Shown piece after piece: positions 17,358-27,034 of a stretch of DNA of 64,000 bases. Source of the stretch: Phocaeicola vulgatus (lineage in GTDB: Bacteria > Bacteroidota > Bacteroidia > Bacteroidales > Tannerellaceae). The position numbers and the translations under genes were made by a program. The DNA is taken from the NCBI GenBank assembly GCA_022009975.1, contig CP091733.1:637001-701000 (forward strand). Direction: 5' to 3'. The notes under the pieces were generated by a model. The model saw only the letters and a list, made by a program, of their open reading frames with translations. It searched no databases and was not told the DNA's origin. Positions within the stretch are counted from its first letter, which is position 1, and every line of letters begins with the position of its first letter.

Positions 17358-17771
17358 ATGAAGAAGAATATTTTAAGATTATTATTAGCTATTAGCTTTA
17401 TTTTGTGTGTTGGTAACGTATATGCTCAGCACAGATACTATTGCGAAATCAAAGGTATAGAAAAAGAGCTCTCTTCCGGTTTGAAAATTATATTTGATTT
17501 TGGAACTAAAGCTTCTTATAATATTTGGGGTGATTTAAGTAGCAAACTAAAGTTTGTTGATGAAAATGGTGAGGTAATAAAATTCAACAGCATGGTTGAT
17601 GCAGCTAATTACATGGTTGATAGAGGTTGGACTTTTCAACAAGCATATTCTTCTGTCTACAGTGGAAATCCTATTATTCATTGGATTTTCTATAAAGATG
17701 CTGAAAACATGGAGAAAGCAAGCGAAGGTATAATGACCAAATCTGAATACCAAAGAACTAATAATAATTAA
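17358..17771 (+). CDS. hypothetical exported protein, 137 aa
   Basis: It begins MKKNILRLLLAISFILCVG and has a signal peptide cleaved after VYAQ. The mature part of ~113 residues looks alpha/beta with KIIFDFGTKA and MVDAANYMVDRGWTFQQAY, a pattern seen in small periplasmic Bacteroidales proteins. No catalytic motif and no membrane segment. It starts 49 bases after ispE and its stop is followed 3 bases later by the serine hydrolase gene, so it is probably cotranscribed with that gene. Function unknown. Confidence 0.7.
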   Translation: MKKNILRLLLAISFILCVGNVYAQHRYYCEIKGIEKELSSGLKIIFDFGTKASYNIWGDLSSKLKFVDENGEVIKFNSMVDAANYMVDRGWTFQQAYSSVYSGNPIIHWIFYKDAENMEKASEGIMTKSEYQRTNNN

Positions 17772-17774
17772 TCA

Positions 17775-19280
17775 ATGAAAAATATGAAACATTTGTTTTT
17801 GTGTGCCCTATGTAGTTTGCTCCCAATGGTAAGTTGGGGACAAGTCGGTGGTTTGGAACGCTCTATTCCCGAAAAAGAAGGCGTGTCTTCAGAGAAAATA
17901 ATCGCTTTGTTCGACTCTTTGATGGCATTCCCGGATACGGAGATTCATAGTGTGATGGTTTTGCGGAATGGAAAAGTCATAGCGGAAATGTATCCGGCTC
18001 CTTTCCGTCCGGAATACGGACATCAACTTTTCTCTTGTTCCAAAACGTTCACGGCAACAGCGGTCGGGCTTGCCATCATGGACAACCGTCTGAGATTGGA
18101 TGACCGCCTTGCGGCTTTTTTCCCTGAACTGTTACCTGATTCGGTAACTACTTGGCTGGCGGATATAACAGTCCGGGATTTATTGACGATGACTTCCGGT
18201 TTTGAAGTGGATACGAAGATGCGTACTTTTGCGACGAATTGGATTGAAAGCTATTTGCATCATCCGATGGTGGCAGAACCGGGGAAAAGATTTGCGTATG
18301 ATTCCATAGACACTTATCTGTTGTCTGCTATCGTACAGCGTGTCACCGGCATGAAAATTGTCGATTATCTGAAACAACGTATTTTTGGACCGTTGGGTAT
18401 CACGGAAGTCTACTGGGAGGAGAGTCCTGAAGCTATTAATACAGGAGGATGGGGGCTTTATTTGCAACCTGAATCTTTGGCGAAGTTCGGGCAATTGTTA
18501 CTCAACAAAGGAAAGTGGAACGGTGTGCAGCTATTGTCTCCGGAATGGGTGAAAGAAATGGGAACTTGTCATGTGAAAAATAATCATGGAGATGATTACG
18601 GATTTCAAATGTGGATGTGCGATTATCCGGGAGCTTTCCGTGCGGATGGAGCGTATGGCCAATATATCATCATCATACCGGATAAAGATATGGTGGTAGT
18701 TATTACACAATGTTTGACTGGCGATGGAGGAAAAGAGCAGAATTATATATGGAATACGCTTTTGCCGTATGTTACGGAAGCTCCGTTGAAAGAAAAACAT
18801 CCTGGACAATTGAAGAAAAGATGCCTGAAGTATGAGCTTCCTTTGCCTAAAGGGAAAGCACTATCAAGTAGATCCAAGGATTTTTTATCGAAGGCTTTCA
18901 AATTAGAAGAAAACTCTTTAGAGTGGGAAAGCGTCCGATTTGAATATATTGGTAAGGAAATGTTTATGTATGTGATGGACACCAGCGGTAAAGAGAGTAA
19001 AATGGCTTTGGGTTATAAAGAGTGGTTGACATCCCCTATTGGATTTTATCCACCCAATGCCCGGAGGACAACTTTGGGGAGTTTTAGCAATGTCCCGAAG
19101 AACTTCAAGGTGGGTGCTGGATATGCATGGACAAGTCCGGAAGTGTTGGAAGTCCGATTGCATTTTGTTAATTGGATGAGTGCGGTGAAGCTGAAGTTCC
19201 AATTTAAAGATGGAAAGATGAACATAGTGGTGGCAAAAAACTATGCAGCACCTGACATTGAAACAATACACGAATTGTAA
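17775..19280 (+). CDS. serine hydrolase, beta-lactamase class C family
   Basis: 501 residues. Signal peptide ending SWGQ. The class C/penicillin-binding fold is shown by SCSKTFTA (catalytic SxxK near residue 92), YDSIDTYLL (Tyr-x-x motif) and a GQYIIIIPDKDMVVVI strand in place of the KTG region. About 150 extra residues follow the hydrolase domain and form a beta-rich C-terminal domain. Such proteins act on peptides or esters in the periplasm; the substrate is not predictable. Start codon 3 bases after the upstream stop. Confidence 0.88.
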   Translation: MKNMKHLFLCALCSLLPMVSWGQVGGLERSIPEKEGVSSEKIIALFDSLMAFPDTEIHSVMVLRNGKVIAEMYPAPFRPEYGHQLFSCSKTFTATAVGLAIMDNRLRLDDRLAAFFPELLPDSVTTWLADITVRDLLTMTSGFEVDTKMRTFATNWIESYLHHPMVAEPGKRFAYDSIDTYLLSAIVQRVTGMKIVDYLKQRIFGPLGITEVYWEESPEAINTGGWGLYLQPESLAKFGQLLLNKGKWNGVQLLSPEWVKEMGTCHVKNNHGDDYGFQMWMCDYPGAFRADGAYGQYIIIIPDKDMVVVITQCLTGDGGKEQNYIWNTLLPYVTEAPLKEKHPGQLKKRCLKYELPLPKGKALSSRSKDFLSKAFKLEENSLEWESVRFEYIGKEMFMYVMDTSGKESKMALGYKEWLTSPIGFYPPNARRTTLGSFSNVPKNFKVGAGYAWTSPEVLEVRLHFVNWMSAVKLKFQFKDGKMNIVVAKNYAAPDIETIHEL

Positions 19281-19299
19281 AATAATAGAAATAGAGACC

Positions 19300-20385
19300 A
19301 TGACAAACAGCAGACGTGATTTTATCAAAAAGACATCATTGGCAGGTGCTTCCCTTATTACAGCACCTGCTATCTTAGCCAATTGTTCTTCCCCGGAATC
19401 GGTGCAAGCAGTAGGATTGGAAACTCCTTTGATTGTCCCGAAGAACCAAGGGCTTAAGATTACAGGAACATTCTTGGATGAAATATCCCATGACATACCT
19501 CATCAAAATTGGGGAATGAATGAGTGGGACTTGGACTTCCAATACATGAAGCGAATCGGTATTGATACGGTCATTATGATTCGTTCGGGTTATCGCAAAT
19601 TCATTACTTATCCCTCTTCCTATTTATTGAAGAAAGGGTGTTATATGCCTTCGGTCGATTTGTTGGAACTCTTCTTGACACTTGCGGACAAATATGATAT
19701 GAAGTTCTATTTCGGGCTTTATGATTCGGGGCATTATTGGGATACACACGATTTGAGCTATGAAATAGAGGACAATAAATATGTCATCGACGAGGTTTGG
19801 CAGACTTACGGGCATCATAAAAGTTTTGGCGGATGGTATATCAGTGGTGAGATAAGCCGTGCGACCAAAGGGGCAATCAAGGCATTTTATGAGATGGGCA
19901 AGCAGTGCAAAGAGGTTTCCAATGGTTTGCCTACATTCATATCTCCGTGGATTGATGGAAAGAAGGCTGTTGCGGCAAGCGGGGCAAACCTCACCAAAGC
20001 GGAAGCTGTTTCAGTCGAGCAGCATGAAAAGGAGTGGAATGAAATATTTGATGGCATCCATGAGGTGGTGGATGCTTGCGCCTTCCAAGATGGGCACATC
20101 GATTATGACGAACTGGATGCTTTCTTTGAAGTGAACAAGAAGTTGGCAGATAAATATGGCATGAAATGTTGGACCAATGCGGAGAGTTTCGACAGGGACA
20201 TGCCTATCAAGTTCTTACCTATCAAGTTTGATAAACTACGCATGAAATTGGAGGCAGCCAAGAGGGCAGGATATGACAAAGCCATCACCTTTGAGTTTTC
20301 CCATTTCATGAGTCCTCAGTCCGCTTATCTCCAAGCCGGCCATCTTTATGACCGTTATTGCGAGTATTTTGACTTGAAAATATGA
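19300..20385 (+). CDS. DUF4434 domain lipoprotein with Tat signal
   Basis: 361 residues from ATG 19300; the in-frame ATG at 19243 lies inside the previous gene. The N-terminus has a twin-arginine motif (SRRDFIKK) and a lipobox-like ILANCSS. The body matches DUF4434, a TIM-barrel-like family annotated as putative glycoside hydrolase. Visible segments: GTFLDEISHDIPHQNWG, YFGLYDSGHYW and GWYISGEISR, with acidic residues that could be catalytic. The last 63 bases of coding sequence recur, diverged, at 32707-32769. Short gap to the serine hydrolase suggests an operon. Confidence 0.85.
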   Translation: MTNSRRDFIKKTSLAGASLITAPAILANCSSPESVQAVGLETPLIVPKNQGLKITGTFLDEISHDIPHQNWGMNEWDLDFQYMKRIGIDTVIMIRSGYRKFITYPSSYLLKKGCYMPSVDLLELFLTLADKYDMKFYFGLYDSGHYWDTHDLSYEIEDNKYVIDEVWQTYGHHKSFGGWYISGEISRATKGAIKAFYEMGKQCKEVSNGLPTFISPWIDGKKAVAASGANLTKAEAVSVEQHEKEWNEIFDGIHEVVDACAFQDGHIDYDELDAFFEVNKKLADKYGMKCWTNAESFDRDMPIKFLPIKFDKLRMKLEAAKRAGYDKAITFEFSHFMSPQSAYLQAGHLYDRYCEYFDLKI

Positions 20386-20396
20386 TAGGGCAAGAC

Positions 20397-20514
20397 TTTG
20401 TGTCAGGATTTTAAACTGATTTGTTGCTATCGGGATTAAACCACGATTATTTACATTAGTAAACTCCTGTCGGTCTCATCCTCAGTGCCTTGCATTTTGC
20501 TAATTCAGACACAC
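20397..20514 (+). repeat. dispersed MITE-like repeat, copy II
   Basis: 118 bases. The 3' two-thirds (TTTACATTAGTAAACTCCTG, CGGTCTCATCCTCAGTGCCT, TTTTGCTAATTC, GACACAC) is almost identical to copy III at 58838; the 5' third is diverged. Ends are imperfect inverted repeats (TTGTGTCA / GACACAC). Confidence 0.8.
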
Positions 20515-20520
20515 CTTAAA

Positions 20521-20557
20521 GGGGCTGCGTCAAAACATTTGTTTAGACACAGCCCTG
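20521..20557. terminator. hairpin terminator between convergent genes
   Basis: GGGGCTG...AGACACAGCCC stem of the same family as at 10517 and 58961; serves the DUF4434 gene and the ECF S-component gene, which converge here. T run is weak. Confidence 0.65.
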
Positions 20558-20577
20558 AGACAACAATTTACTTATGG

Positions 20578-21088
20578 TTATTTACGAATGAAACGGTTGA
20601 TAAATATCCATCCTCCGAATACTTGTAAAAGCATTCCTGGAATGCCGATTCGGAAGTCCTGCACTGCCAAATATAAATCTCCTTTCATCACCCATTCTCC
20701 CAATGTGCCAACGATTTGATAAGCCAGCACTACTACAAGTAGCATCCATAGGGATGCTTTATTGAAACGGGTGGCAATAATTCCTGCAAAAGCAGCCAGC
20801 AATGCCGATTTTAACAGGATTGTTGGTAAGCTGTTGGCTGCCGGCATGCCAAATAATAATGAATTTATCAACGGCGAAGCAATAGCCGTAAGAAGACCTA
20901 CTCTCCAGCCATATTTGTATGCTCCTACTAAAGTAAAGAAGTAAATGGGAAGCCATATCATTCCACCTTGCGGTATGAGATGAAAGAGCTGAGGCAGGGC
21001 GATATTGCCTAATACGAATAATAGGGTTGCCAAATAGGTTTGCTTCAGCGTAGCCTAAAGAATAAAGTTTTACAGTCGTTGTTTGCAT
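20578..21088 (-). pseudogene. ECF transporter S component (frameshifted)
   Basis: Integral membrane protein with five or six hydrophobic segments, resembling substrate-binding (S) components of energy-coupling-factor vitamin/metal transporters. The frame opens at ATG 21088 (MQTTTVKLYSLGYAEA) and continues in another frame with LATLLFVLGNIALPQL. At 21039-21041 the run is three bases (A3 on the coding strand). Five would restore YAEAKTYLATLL and give 170 residues. It is the last gene of the minus-strand island after the TonB receptor, fitting an inner-membrane partner for the receptor's substrate. Substrate unknown. Confidence 0.75.
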
Positions 21089-21101
21089 GTCCTTGATTGA
21101 T

Positions 21102-23015
21102 TTAGAAGTTTATATTAAATCCGCCCATCACAGTGGCACGTGGCATGGGGTATCCGGCATTGATTTCATATTTCTGCGCCAGTAGGTTCTCTCCGCGAGT
21201 CCAAATGTCGAGCCATTTTGCAGCACGGAACGATGCCCGAATATTCCATAGCACAAAATTTTCCTTTGTGTCAGGATTGACAGAGGTGTAAAGTTCTGTT
21301 ATGTATTGGAGTCCGGTCGATACGTTCCAGCGACCTTGCGAGAAAGCAACTCCTGAATACAACTTGTGAACAGGAGCAGCGATGACAGGATTCTCCATGT
21401 GTAGGAAGCTGTAGTTAGCATCCACTGACCAAAGACGGTTGATACGATATGCTGCTTGCAACTCTATGCCTGTGTTGTCAATTTTACCAGAGTTTTGATT
21501 CAACATTCCGCTGCCGTTAGGATTGGGCAGGGTCATTATCAGATTCTTGCCGTCTATATAGAATAGGTTTACACCGTAGAAAAGGCGGTCGTCCAACAAT
21601 CTTTGCGAAAAAGCAAGTTCGTAATTCCAGATTGACTCTGGCTTCAGGTCGGGATTCTGCGGTGGAAACATATACATCTCTCTTAGAATGGGATAACGGA
21701 ATCCTTTCGTCGCTGATGCTTTCAACTCCATTCCCAAAGGCAGATGGAAGGCAAGACCTGTTTGCGGTACCCATTCCAAGCCTATGCGCAAATGGTGGTC
21801 TATGCGCAATCCTGCATTGATAGTCACCCATGTGCCAAGGTCTTGTCGGAAGTCCACATAGCCAGCCAGCTCGTTCTCATGCTTATCTACCAAATTTCTC
21901 TCAGTGCCCGCATTCTCTCCTTTTACGAATTCCGTCCATGCTTCGCCGCCGTAACGGAACCAGTCGAAGCCCAATGTGATACGGTTACCTTTGAAGAACT
22001 GCGTGCTTTGGTAGAGCGAAATGCCCATCATATCATCGCGTGAATTGAAACGTCCATTTTGAGGCGATTCTCCTTTACTCGGTGTGTATCCGTCGTTAAT
22101 CCAGTGTTTGCCCCAGTTGTAGAAGAAGCTCAATGCTCCGGAAGTCCGTTCGTAATGGTTTTCCAAAGCGAAGGAGGTAACACCTCGGGTAATGCGTTGA
22201 TCTCCTTCCAACAGAGGAGCTGTCACTGGACCGGGATAGGAGGCGTTGAAGTGCGTCACATTCACATCAGCGTATGTATTCCAGTTATTCGTAAGATCAT
22301 ATCCTAATTTGCCATATCCTCCGTATTGCTCGAAAGCCATGTTCTCGCGGTGCCCGTCCGTGCTGTTGTACGAACCGCTTATGACACTGGAGAAACGTCC
22401 TTTGCGGATGCGGTTGGTCAGTTCTGTTTCCAGGGTGTTGTAAGAACCGTAGCCTGTATGCAGATTTGTGCGTATTCCATCCTCTTGCATCTTGCGAGTA
22501 ACTATGTTGATGACACCGCCCATTGCGTTGGAGCCGTAGAGTACGGATGCAGGACCGCGAAGCACCTCCACCTTGTCGGCAAGCATTGTCTGGTATGTAT
22601 CTGCTATCGGATGTCCGAAAATCCCGGCATACTGCGGATGTCCGTCAATAAGTACCATCAGCCTTGCATTGCCACCGGATAGACCGCGTAGTGATATGCC
22701 TCCTGCCGCACCACCTGAGACGCCGTAACCCATCACACCACGACTGGTGGTGAACAGTCCCGGCACTTGCTCCGTCAACACAGGCAATAGCGAAGGCTGC
22801 ATGGCATGCTCTATTTTTGCTCGGTTTACAATCGAAACAGTTTGGGACAAGTGGCGCACATCTGTTGCGTTGCGTGTGCCAGTCACTACTACTTCATCAA
22901 TCTTGTATATCTTTCTGGAAAGTGAGTCTTGCTCACTCGTCATTTCTTGCGCTTGCCCCATATACGGAAGTACTCCTAAGAAGAGAATAGCTGTTGTAAT
23001 TTGTGTTTTCGTCAT
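21102..23015 (-). CDS. TonB-dependent outer-membrane receptor
   Basis: 637 residues. Signal peptide ending GQAQ, and a TonB-box-like region KIDEVVVTGTRNATD. Plug with ISLRGLSGGNARLMVLIDG and VEVLRGPASVLYGSNAMGG, then a barrel ending MGGFNINF. Overall organisation and several phrases (VLTEQVPGLF, AGIFGHPIADTY) match the receptor at 14028, so the two are paralogues. The start overlaps the end of the DUF1893 gene by 4 bases, and an ECF S component follows 14 bases after the stop, so a complete two-membrane uptake route is plausible. The substrate may be a vitamin, haem-like cofactor or metal chelate; not determinable here. Confidence 0.9.
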   Translation of the reverse strand: MTKTQITTAILFLGVLPYMGQAQEMTSEQDSLSRKIYKIDEVVVTGTRNATDVRHLSQTVSIVNRAKIEHAMQPSLLPVLTEQVPGLFTTSRGVMGYGVSGGAAGGISLRGLSGGNARLMVLIDGHPQYAGIFGHPIADTYQTMLADKVEVLRGPASVLYGSNAMGGVINIVTRKMQEDGIRTNLHTGYGSYNTLETELTNRIRKGRFSSVISGSYNSTDGHRENMAFEQYGGYGKLGYDLTNNWNTYADVNVTHFNASYPGPVTAPLLEGDQRITRGVTSFALENHYERTSGALSFFYNWGKHWINDGYTPSKGESPQNGRFNSRDDMMGISLYQSTQFFKGNRITLGFDWFRYGGEAWTEFVKGENAGTERNLVDKHENELAGYVDFRQDLGTWVTINAGLRIDHHLRIGLEWVPQTGLAFHLPLGMELKASATKGFRYPILREMYMFPPQNPDLKPESIWNYELAFSQRLLDDRLFYGVNLFYIDGKNLIMTLPNPNGSGMLNQNSGKIDNTGIELQAAYRINRLWSVDANYSFLHMENPVIAAPVHKLYSGVAFSQGRWNVSTGLQYITELYTSVNPDTKENFVLWNIRASFRAAKWLDIWTRGENLLAQKYEINAGYPMPRATVMGGFNINF

Positions 23016-23437
23016 TCCTTTAATTTATTCGTTTTCGTTTCTTTTATAAAAGCACAGATTTCTTCGAAGCACTCTTCAGGTGTCATACATGTCATGCAAC
23101 GTGTTTCAAGAGGGCATAATCCCATGCCTGTTCTGTTTAATATATGGGGTACGGCTATTTTGTATATTGCCTTTATCTCCTTAACACACAGCAAATCGAA
23201 AGCGGGTTGGCTGATGACTTCAGCATATACCTCTTTGACCTTAGCCAAAGCCATCAGTGCGGCAGCGGCCTTTCCTACAACCTTATCCGCAATCGAAGCA
23301 CCATGCATAAATCCGGAATTTTCCTTCAACAGCCGGAAAAGGTCTGAAACTCCTCTGCCGTCGAATGTGTAAATATCCCCATTGGCAACAACTAACGAAT
23401 GTCCACCGTCATGTAGCAAATCAATCAAATCTTTCAT
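23012..23437 (-). CDS. DUF1893 protein with a cysteine-rich tail
   Basis: 141 residues. Residues 1-95 fit DUF1893 (LVVANGDIYTFDGRGVSDL, HGASIADKVVGKAAAALMAL), a cytidine-deaminase-like fold of unknown function. The tail contains four cysteines in CPLETRCMTCMTPEEC, which may bind a metal or Fe-S cluster. It overlaps the next TonB receptor gene by 4 bases and follows the aldo/keto reductase gene, so it is translationally coupled within the redox/uptake operon. Confidence 0.85.
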   Translation of the reverse strand: MKDLIDLLHDGGHSLVVANGDIYTFDGRGVSDLFRLLKENSGFMHGASIADKVVGKAAAALMALAKVKEVYAEVISQPAFDLLCVKEIKAIYKIAVPHILNRTGMGLCPLETRCMTCMTPEECFEEICAFIKETKTNKLKE

Positions 23438-23449
23438 CTTTGATTCTGT

Positions 23450-24856
23450 TTATATCTTTTTTTGTTTCAATTGTTCTATGAACTTGTCTATTCTCTGCAT
23501 CTCTTGTGGAATCTGGATACGTTGTGGACAATGGATGACGCATTGCCCGCAGCCGATACAATGATTCGCTTGACGCAGCTTGGGAACGCTACGGTCGTAA
23601 CCGATGAGGTAAGCATGGCGCGCCCGCTTGTAATCGGGATCCGTACTTCCTTTGTTCGGCATATTGCCTTCCTTTATGCATTTGTTGTAATGCGAGAATA
23701 CCGCTGGAATATTGATACCGTAAGGACAAGGCATACAATAGTTGCATTCATTGCATGGAATGGTCTTCAGATTGTAAATATCATCCGCTATTTCCATCAA
23801 GAAGGCATTCTCTTCTTCACTTATAGGACGTAGAGGAGAAAAAGTACATAAATTTTCCTTTAGGTTCTCCATGTACGTCATACCGCTAAGCACCGTCAGC
23901 ACACCTTCGGGTGTCCCTGCGAAACGGAACGCCCAGCTCGCCACACTGTTCTCCGGTTCACGCTGTTTCATTTTGGCAACAATATTGTCGGGCACATTGG
24001 CAAGGCGTCCACCCAGTAATGGTTCCATGATGGTAGCTGGGATGTTCCGTTTGTGGAGCTCTCCATATAGATAAACGGCATCTGTGTTACGACTATTAAT
24101 CTCATCTGCATAGTTCCAGTCCAAGTAGTTCATTTCTATTTGGGCAAAGTCCCAGTGGTAACGCCCTTCATCGTGCCATTGCAGGGCAAGGTCGAACACT
24201 TTGATATCTCCATGATAAGAGAAGCCGAGGTTGCGAATCCGCCCTTTTTCACGTTGCTCCACCAGCCAATCGAGGATGCCGTTCTCGATGTAACGATGGA
24301 AGAAGTCCTCCATTCCGTGCTCGCCCATCCCTATGGCGTGCAGCAACAAATAGTCCACATAATCCACTTGCAACTCCTGGAGCGATTTCTCGAACATCTC
24401 GATGGACGCTTCCCGGCTCCACGTCGCCGGAGAGAAATTGGACAGTTTAGTGGCAATGAAATATTCCGAACGGTCGTGGCGATGCAGGGCTATGCCGGTG
24501 GCCCGTTCAGACCTTCCCTTGCAATAGGCAGGAGATGTGTCAATATAATTCAGCCCGTGCTCCAAGGCATAGTCTATCTGGCGGTTCACCATCTCTTGGT
24601 CTATATCTGCATCGGGGTGGTCACGCTCGGTGCCACCGCCTTCCACTGGCAGGCGCATCATCCCATAACCGAGTATGGAAACTTTGTCTCCTGTTTTCGG
24701 ATTCGTGCGGTAGGTCATTTTCCCCTTGGCGGGTTCAGACGGACTTGACGTTGGATTGTTATCACTTCTTTTGCAGGCGGTCAGCAACGCAGATGTTGTC
24801 ACCGTGCTTCCTCCTAATACTTTTAGGAAATTCCTTCTGTTTATATCTTTAGCCAT
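23450..24856 (-). CDS. ferredoxin-type aldo/keto reductase, Tat-exported lipoprotein
   Basis: 468 residues. N-terminus NRRNFLKVLGG (twin-arginine) with a lipobox ending LLTAC. The aldo/keto reductase barrel (~50-330) has DTSPAYCKGRSE with the active-site Tyr, and ATKL with the Lys. The C-terminal ~100 residues add two ferredoxin-like clusters: CNECNYCMPCPYGI and CIGCGQCVIHCP. Such fusions are common in anaerobes; the substrate is not known. It sits between a NapH-like Fe-S membrane protein and DUF1893, and could receive electrons from the former. Confidence 0.92.
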   Translation of the reverse strand: MAKDINRRNFLKVLGGSTVTTSALLTACKRSDNNPTSSPSEPAKGKMTYRTNPKTGDKVSILGYGMMRLPVEGGGTERDHPDADIDQEMVNRQIDYALEHGLNYIDTSPAYCKGRSERATGIALHRHDRSEYFIATKLSNFSPATWSREASIEMFEKSLQELQVDYVDYLLLHAIGMGEHGMEDFFHRYIENGILDWLVEQREKGRIRNLGFSYHGDIKVFDLALQWHDEGRYHWDFAQIEMNYLDWNYADEINSRNTDAVYLYGELHKRNIPATIMEPLLGGRLANVPDNIVAKMKQREPENSVASWAFRFAGTPEGVLTVLSGMTYMENLKENLCTFSPLRPISEEENAFLMEIADDIYNLKTIPCNECNYCMPCPYGINIPAVFSHYNKCIKEGNMPNKGSTDPDYKRARHAYLIGYDRSVPKLRQANHCIGCGQCVIHCPQRIQIPQEMQRIDKFIEQLKQKKI

Positions 24857-24874
24857 TGTTCTGTTGTTTTATAG

Positions 24875-26390
24875 TTAGACAATACGGTGCATCTCGTGTC
24901 CTTCCACATAGATGGCACTAAACGGACGTGCTGGACATAGATTTTCGCAAGCACCGCAACCGATGCATCGTTCCGTGTTGATGGCAGGGACTTTCGGAGA
25001 GTCGGGATTTGTCGCATCTGATGCAATCATAGTGATGGCTCCCGTAGGACAGTGGCGAGCACAGTTTCCACATTCAACACCGTCAGTCAATGGCACACAG
25101 TTCTTCTTTATCCATACTGCGTGACCGATTTGCATTGCCGATTTATCCGAGATAGCGATTGGCTTGATAGCTCCGGCAGGGCATACTTCGCTGCATTTCG
25201 TACATTCCGGTCGGCAATAGCCCCGCTCGTATGACATAGTCGGCTGCATCAACTTCATCAAGTCGGTAGATGGTCGAAGCACTCCATTGGGACATGCTGC
25301 CACACAGAGTTGACAGGCTGTACAATGTCTGGCCATATTCTCCGCAGAGAGTGAGCCGGGAGGCGTAATAGGTGTCATCCGTTTAGGGGCAATCTTGTCT
25401 TCGATAACAGCCAAACCTCCATCCACTTTCTTTTTCTCTTGTGCATTCAAGACCGCAGTACTTGCAAATAAAGTGGTTGCAGTCAGAAATGTTCTGCGGG
25501 CAGCATCTATTTGGTCAGAGGAAACACCTTCGTTTGTCTTGTTCGAATGTGTGGGTGCTGCTGTTTTCTTGGTACGCAAACGGTACTGGATAGCCTTATG
25601 TTTGCAAGTATCAATACAATCCATACAAACCACACAACGGCTGTAGTCTATCTTATGCTCCTTACCATTGATACATGCAGCCTTGCACTTGCGTGAGCAG
25701 AGGCCGCATTGGTTACATTTGCTTTCATCTATGGTGATACGCAACAAGGAAAACCGAGACAAGAAACTAAGTATTGTTCCTACCGGGCAAATCGTGTTGC
25801 AATAGGTGCGTCCGTTCCGCCATGCCAAGACAATCAAAACAACGAATGTGATGATGGCAATGATGAATGTGGGCAGGCTCTTTAACCATACTTCCGTTTC
25901 ATAGAAAGCATAGCTATTTGCTCGTTCAGCAAAGTAAGCAAACAGGTTGTTTCCCCAACGATATACTGGAACAAAAAGATTGTTGGCTATACGTCCATAT
26001 GAACTATAAGGTGCCACCAATGCCACAAACGAACCGATACCGGTGACTAAGGCGGTGATAAATAATACCAATACTCCGTATCGCAACCACCTCTTCTCAG
26101 GGGAATAGCTGAAACGGTATTTCTTCTTTTTCCTTTGACCGCTAAACCACGATACGAGATCCTGCATAATGCCTAAAGGACAAATAACGGAACAATAGAT
26201 ACGCCCCATAAGGAGTGTCAACAGCACAAGGAATAGTATTGCTCCAGTGTTCAAAGCCAATATGGCTGGAAGAAATTGAATCTTTGCCATCCAACCAAAC
26301 CACGAATGAATTGTTCCCGTAAAGTCGAGGAACAAAGCAGTGACTGCCACAAAACAGCACGGCTAATGTCAATCTTATTTTTCTCAGCAT
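24875..26390 (-). pseudogene. NapH/NosR-like membrane protein with multiple 4Fe-4S clusters (frameshifted)
   Basis: Repaired length 505 residues. The start MLRKIRLTLAVLF (ATG 26390) is separated from the rest by a frameshift at 26351-26354, where four T's on the coding strand should be six (giving VLFFVAVTALFLDF). The N-terminal half has four or five membrane helices with cytoplasmic CSVICPLG and CNTICPVG motifs as in NapH. The C-terminal half carries at least five ferredoxin-type CxxCxxCxxxC sites. Expected to move electrons across or along the inner membrane to periplasmic or cytoplasmic reductases. Lies between flavodoxin and the ferredoxin-type aldo/keto reductase. Confidence 0.85.
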
Positions 26391-26399
26391 AAGGCATTA

Positions 26400-27023
26400 T
26401 TATTTTTTCGTTGTTTTTAGTTTTTCTAACCACGACCGAACCGCTTTTTGTGCCTGTTCACGTTGTTTTTGGGCTGTTGTTCCTCTGACGGCAAGACCTT
26501 CGCTGACCGTTGAACCTTTACATGTATTCCTAATGCTTTGCGGTGTAGCCGATAACCCGCTGCCCTCATGCGTGCAGAACGGAATGACAGTCTTGCCCTG
26601 CCAGTTGTGTTTCTCTATAAAGGTATAAACCGGCATGGGCATTTCACCCCACCAGTTCGGATAACCTAAAAAGATTACGTCGTAATCCTCAACAGCAATA
26701 TCGCCTGTGATTTCCGGACGGGCATTGCTCTCTTTTTCCTTTTTCGCTATTTCTACACATGCTTTATATCCGTCCGGATAAGGCTTGACAGTTTCTATTT
26801 GAAACAATTCACCACCGGTTTCTTCCGCAATCATTTCGGCTATGATGTGCGTGTTCCCTTTCGTAATATGACCAACGCCATAATTCTCGCCCGTATGGGA
26901 GAAGAATGCCACAAGTACTTTCTTGTTCTCTTTCATGTTGTTTGTTTGAGTTGCGCTGCTTTGTGCATAGATGGTGAATACACCAGCAAGAAGTAGCATA
27001 ATGGTTGATAAAATCTGTTTCAT
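26400..27023 (-). CDS. exported flavodoxin
   Basis: 207 residues. An N-terminal signal peptide ending TIYAQ is unusual for flavodoxin and suggests a periplasmic FMN protein. Flavodoxin fold: VLVAFFSHTGENYGVGHI (FMN phosphate loop), DYDVIFLGYPNWWGEMPMPV and FCTHEGSGLSAT. It is an electron carrier, or a reductase of the WrbA/BilS-like long flavodoxin group. It starts 10 bases upstream of the NapH-like gene and follows the SDR gene by 11 bases, so it belongs to the same operon. Confidence 0.9.
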   Translation of the reverse strand: MKQILSTIMLLLAGVFTIYAQSSATQTNNMKENKKVLVAFFSHTGENYGVGHITKGNTHIIAEMIAEETGGELFQIETVKPYPDGYKACVEIAKKEKESNARPEITGDIAVEDYDVIFLGYPNWWGEMPMPVYTFIEKHNWQGKTVIPFCTHEGSGLSATPQSIRNTCKGSTVSEGLAVRGTTAQKQREQAQKAVRSWLEKLKTTKK

Positions 27024-27034
27024 TATTGTATGGA

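Noticed and set aside
20578..23437. Cobalamin riboswitch before the TonB receptor at 21102
   Set aside because: The receptor start overlaps the upstream gene, leaving no leader, and no conserved riboswitch core was seen.
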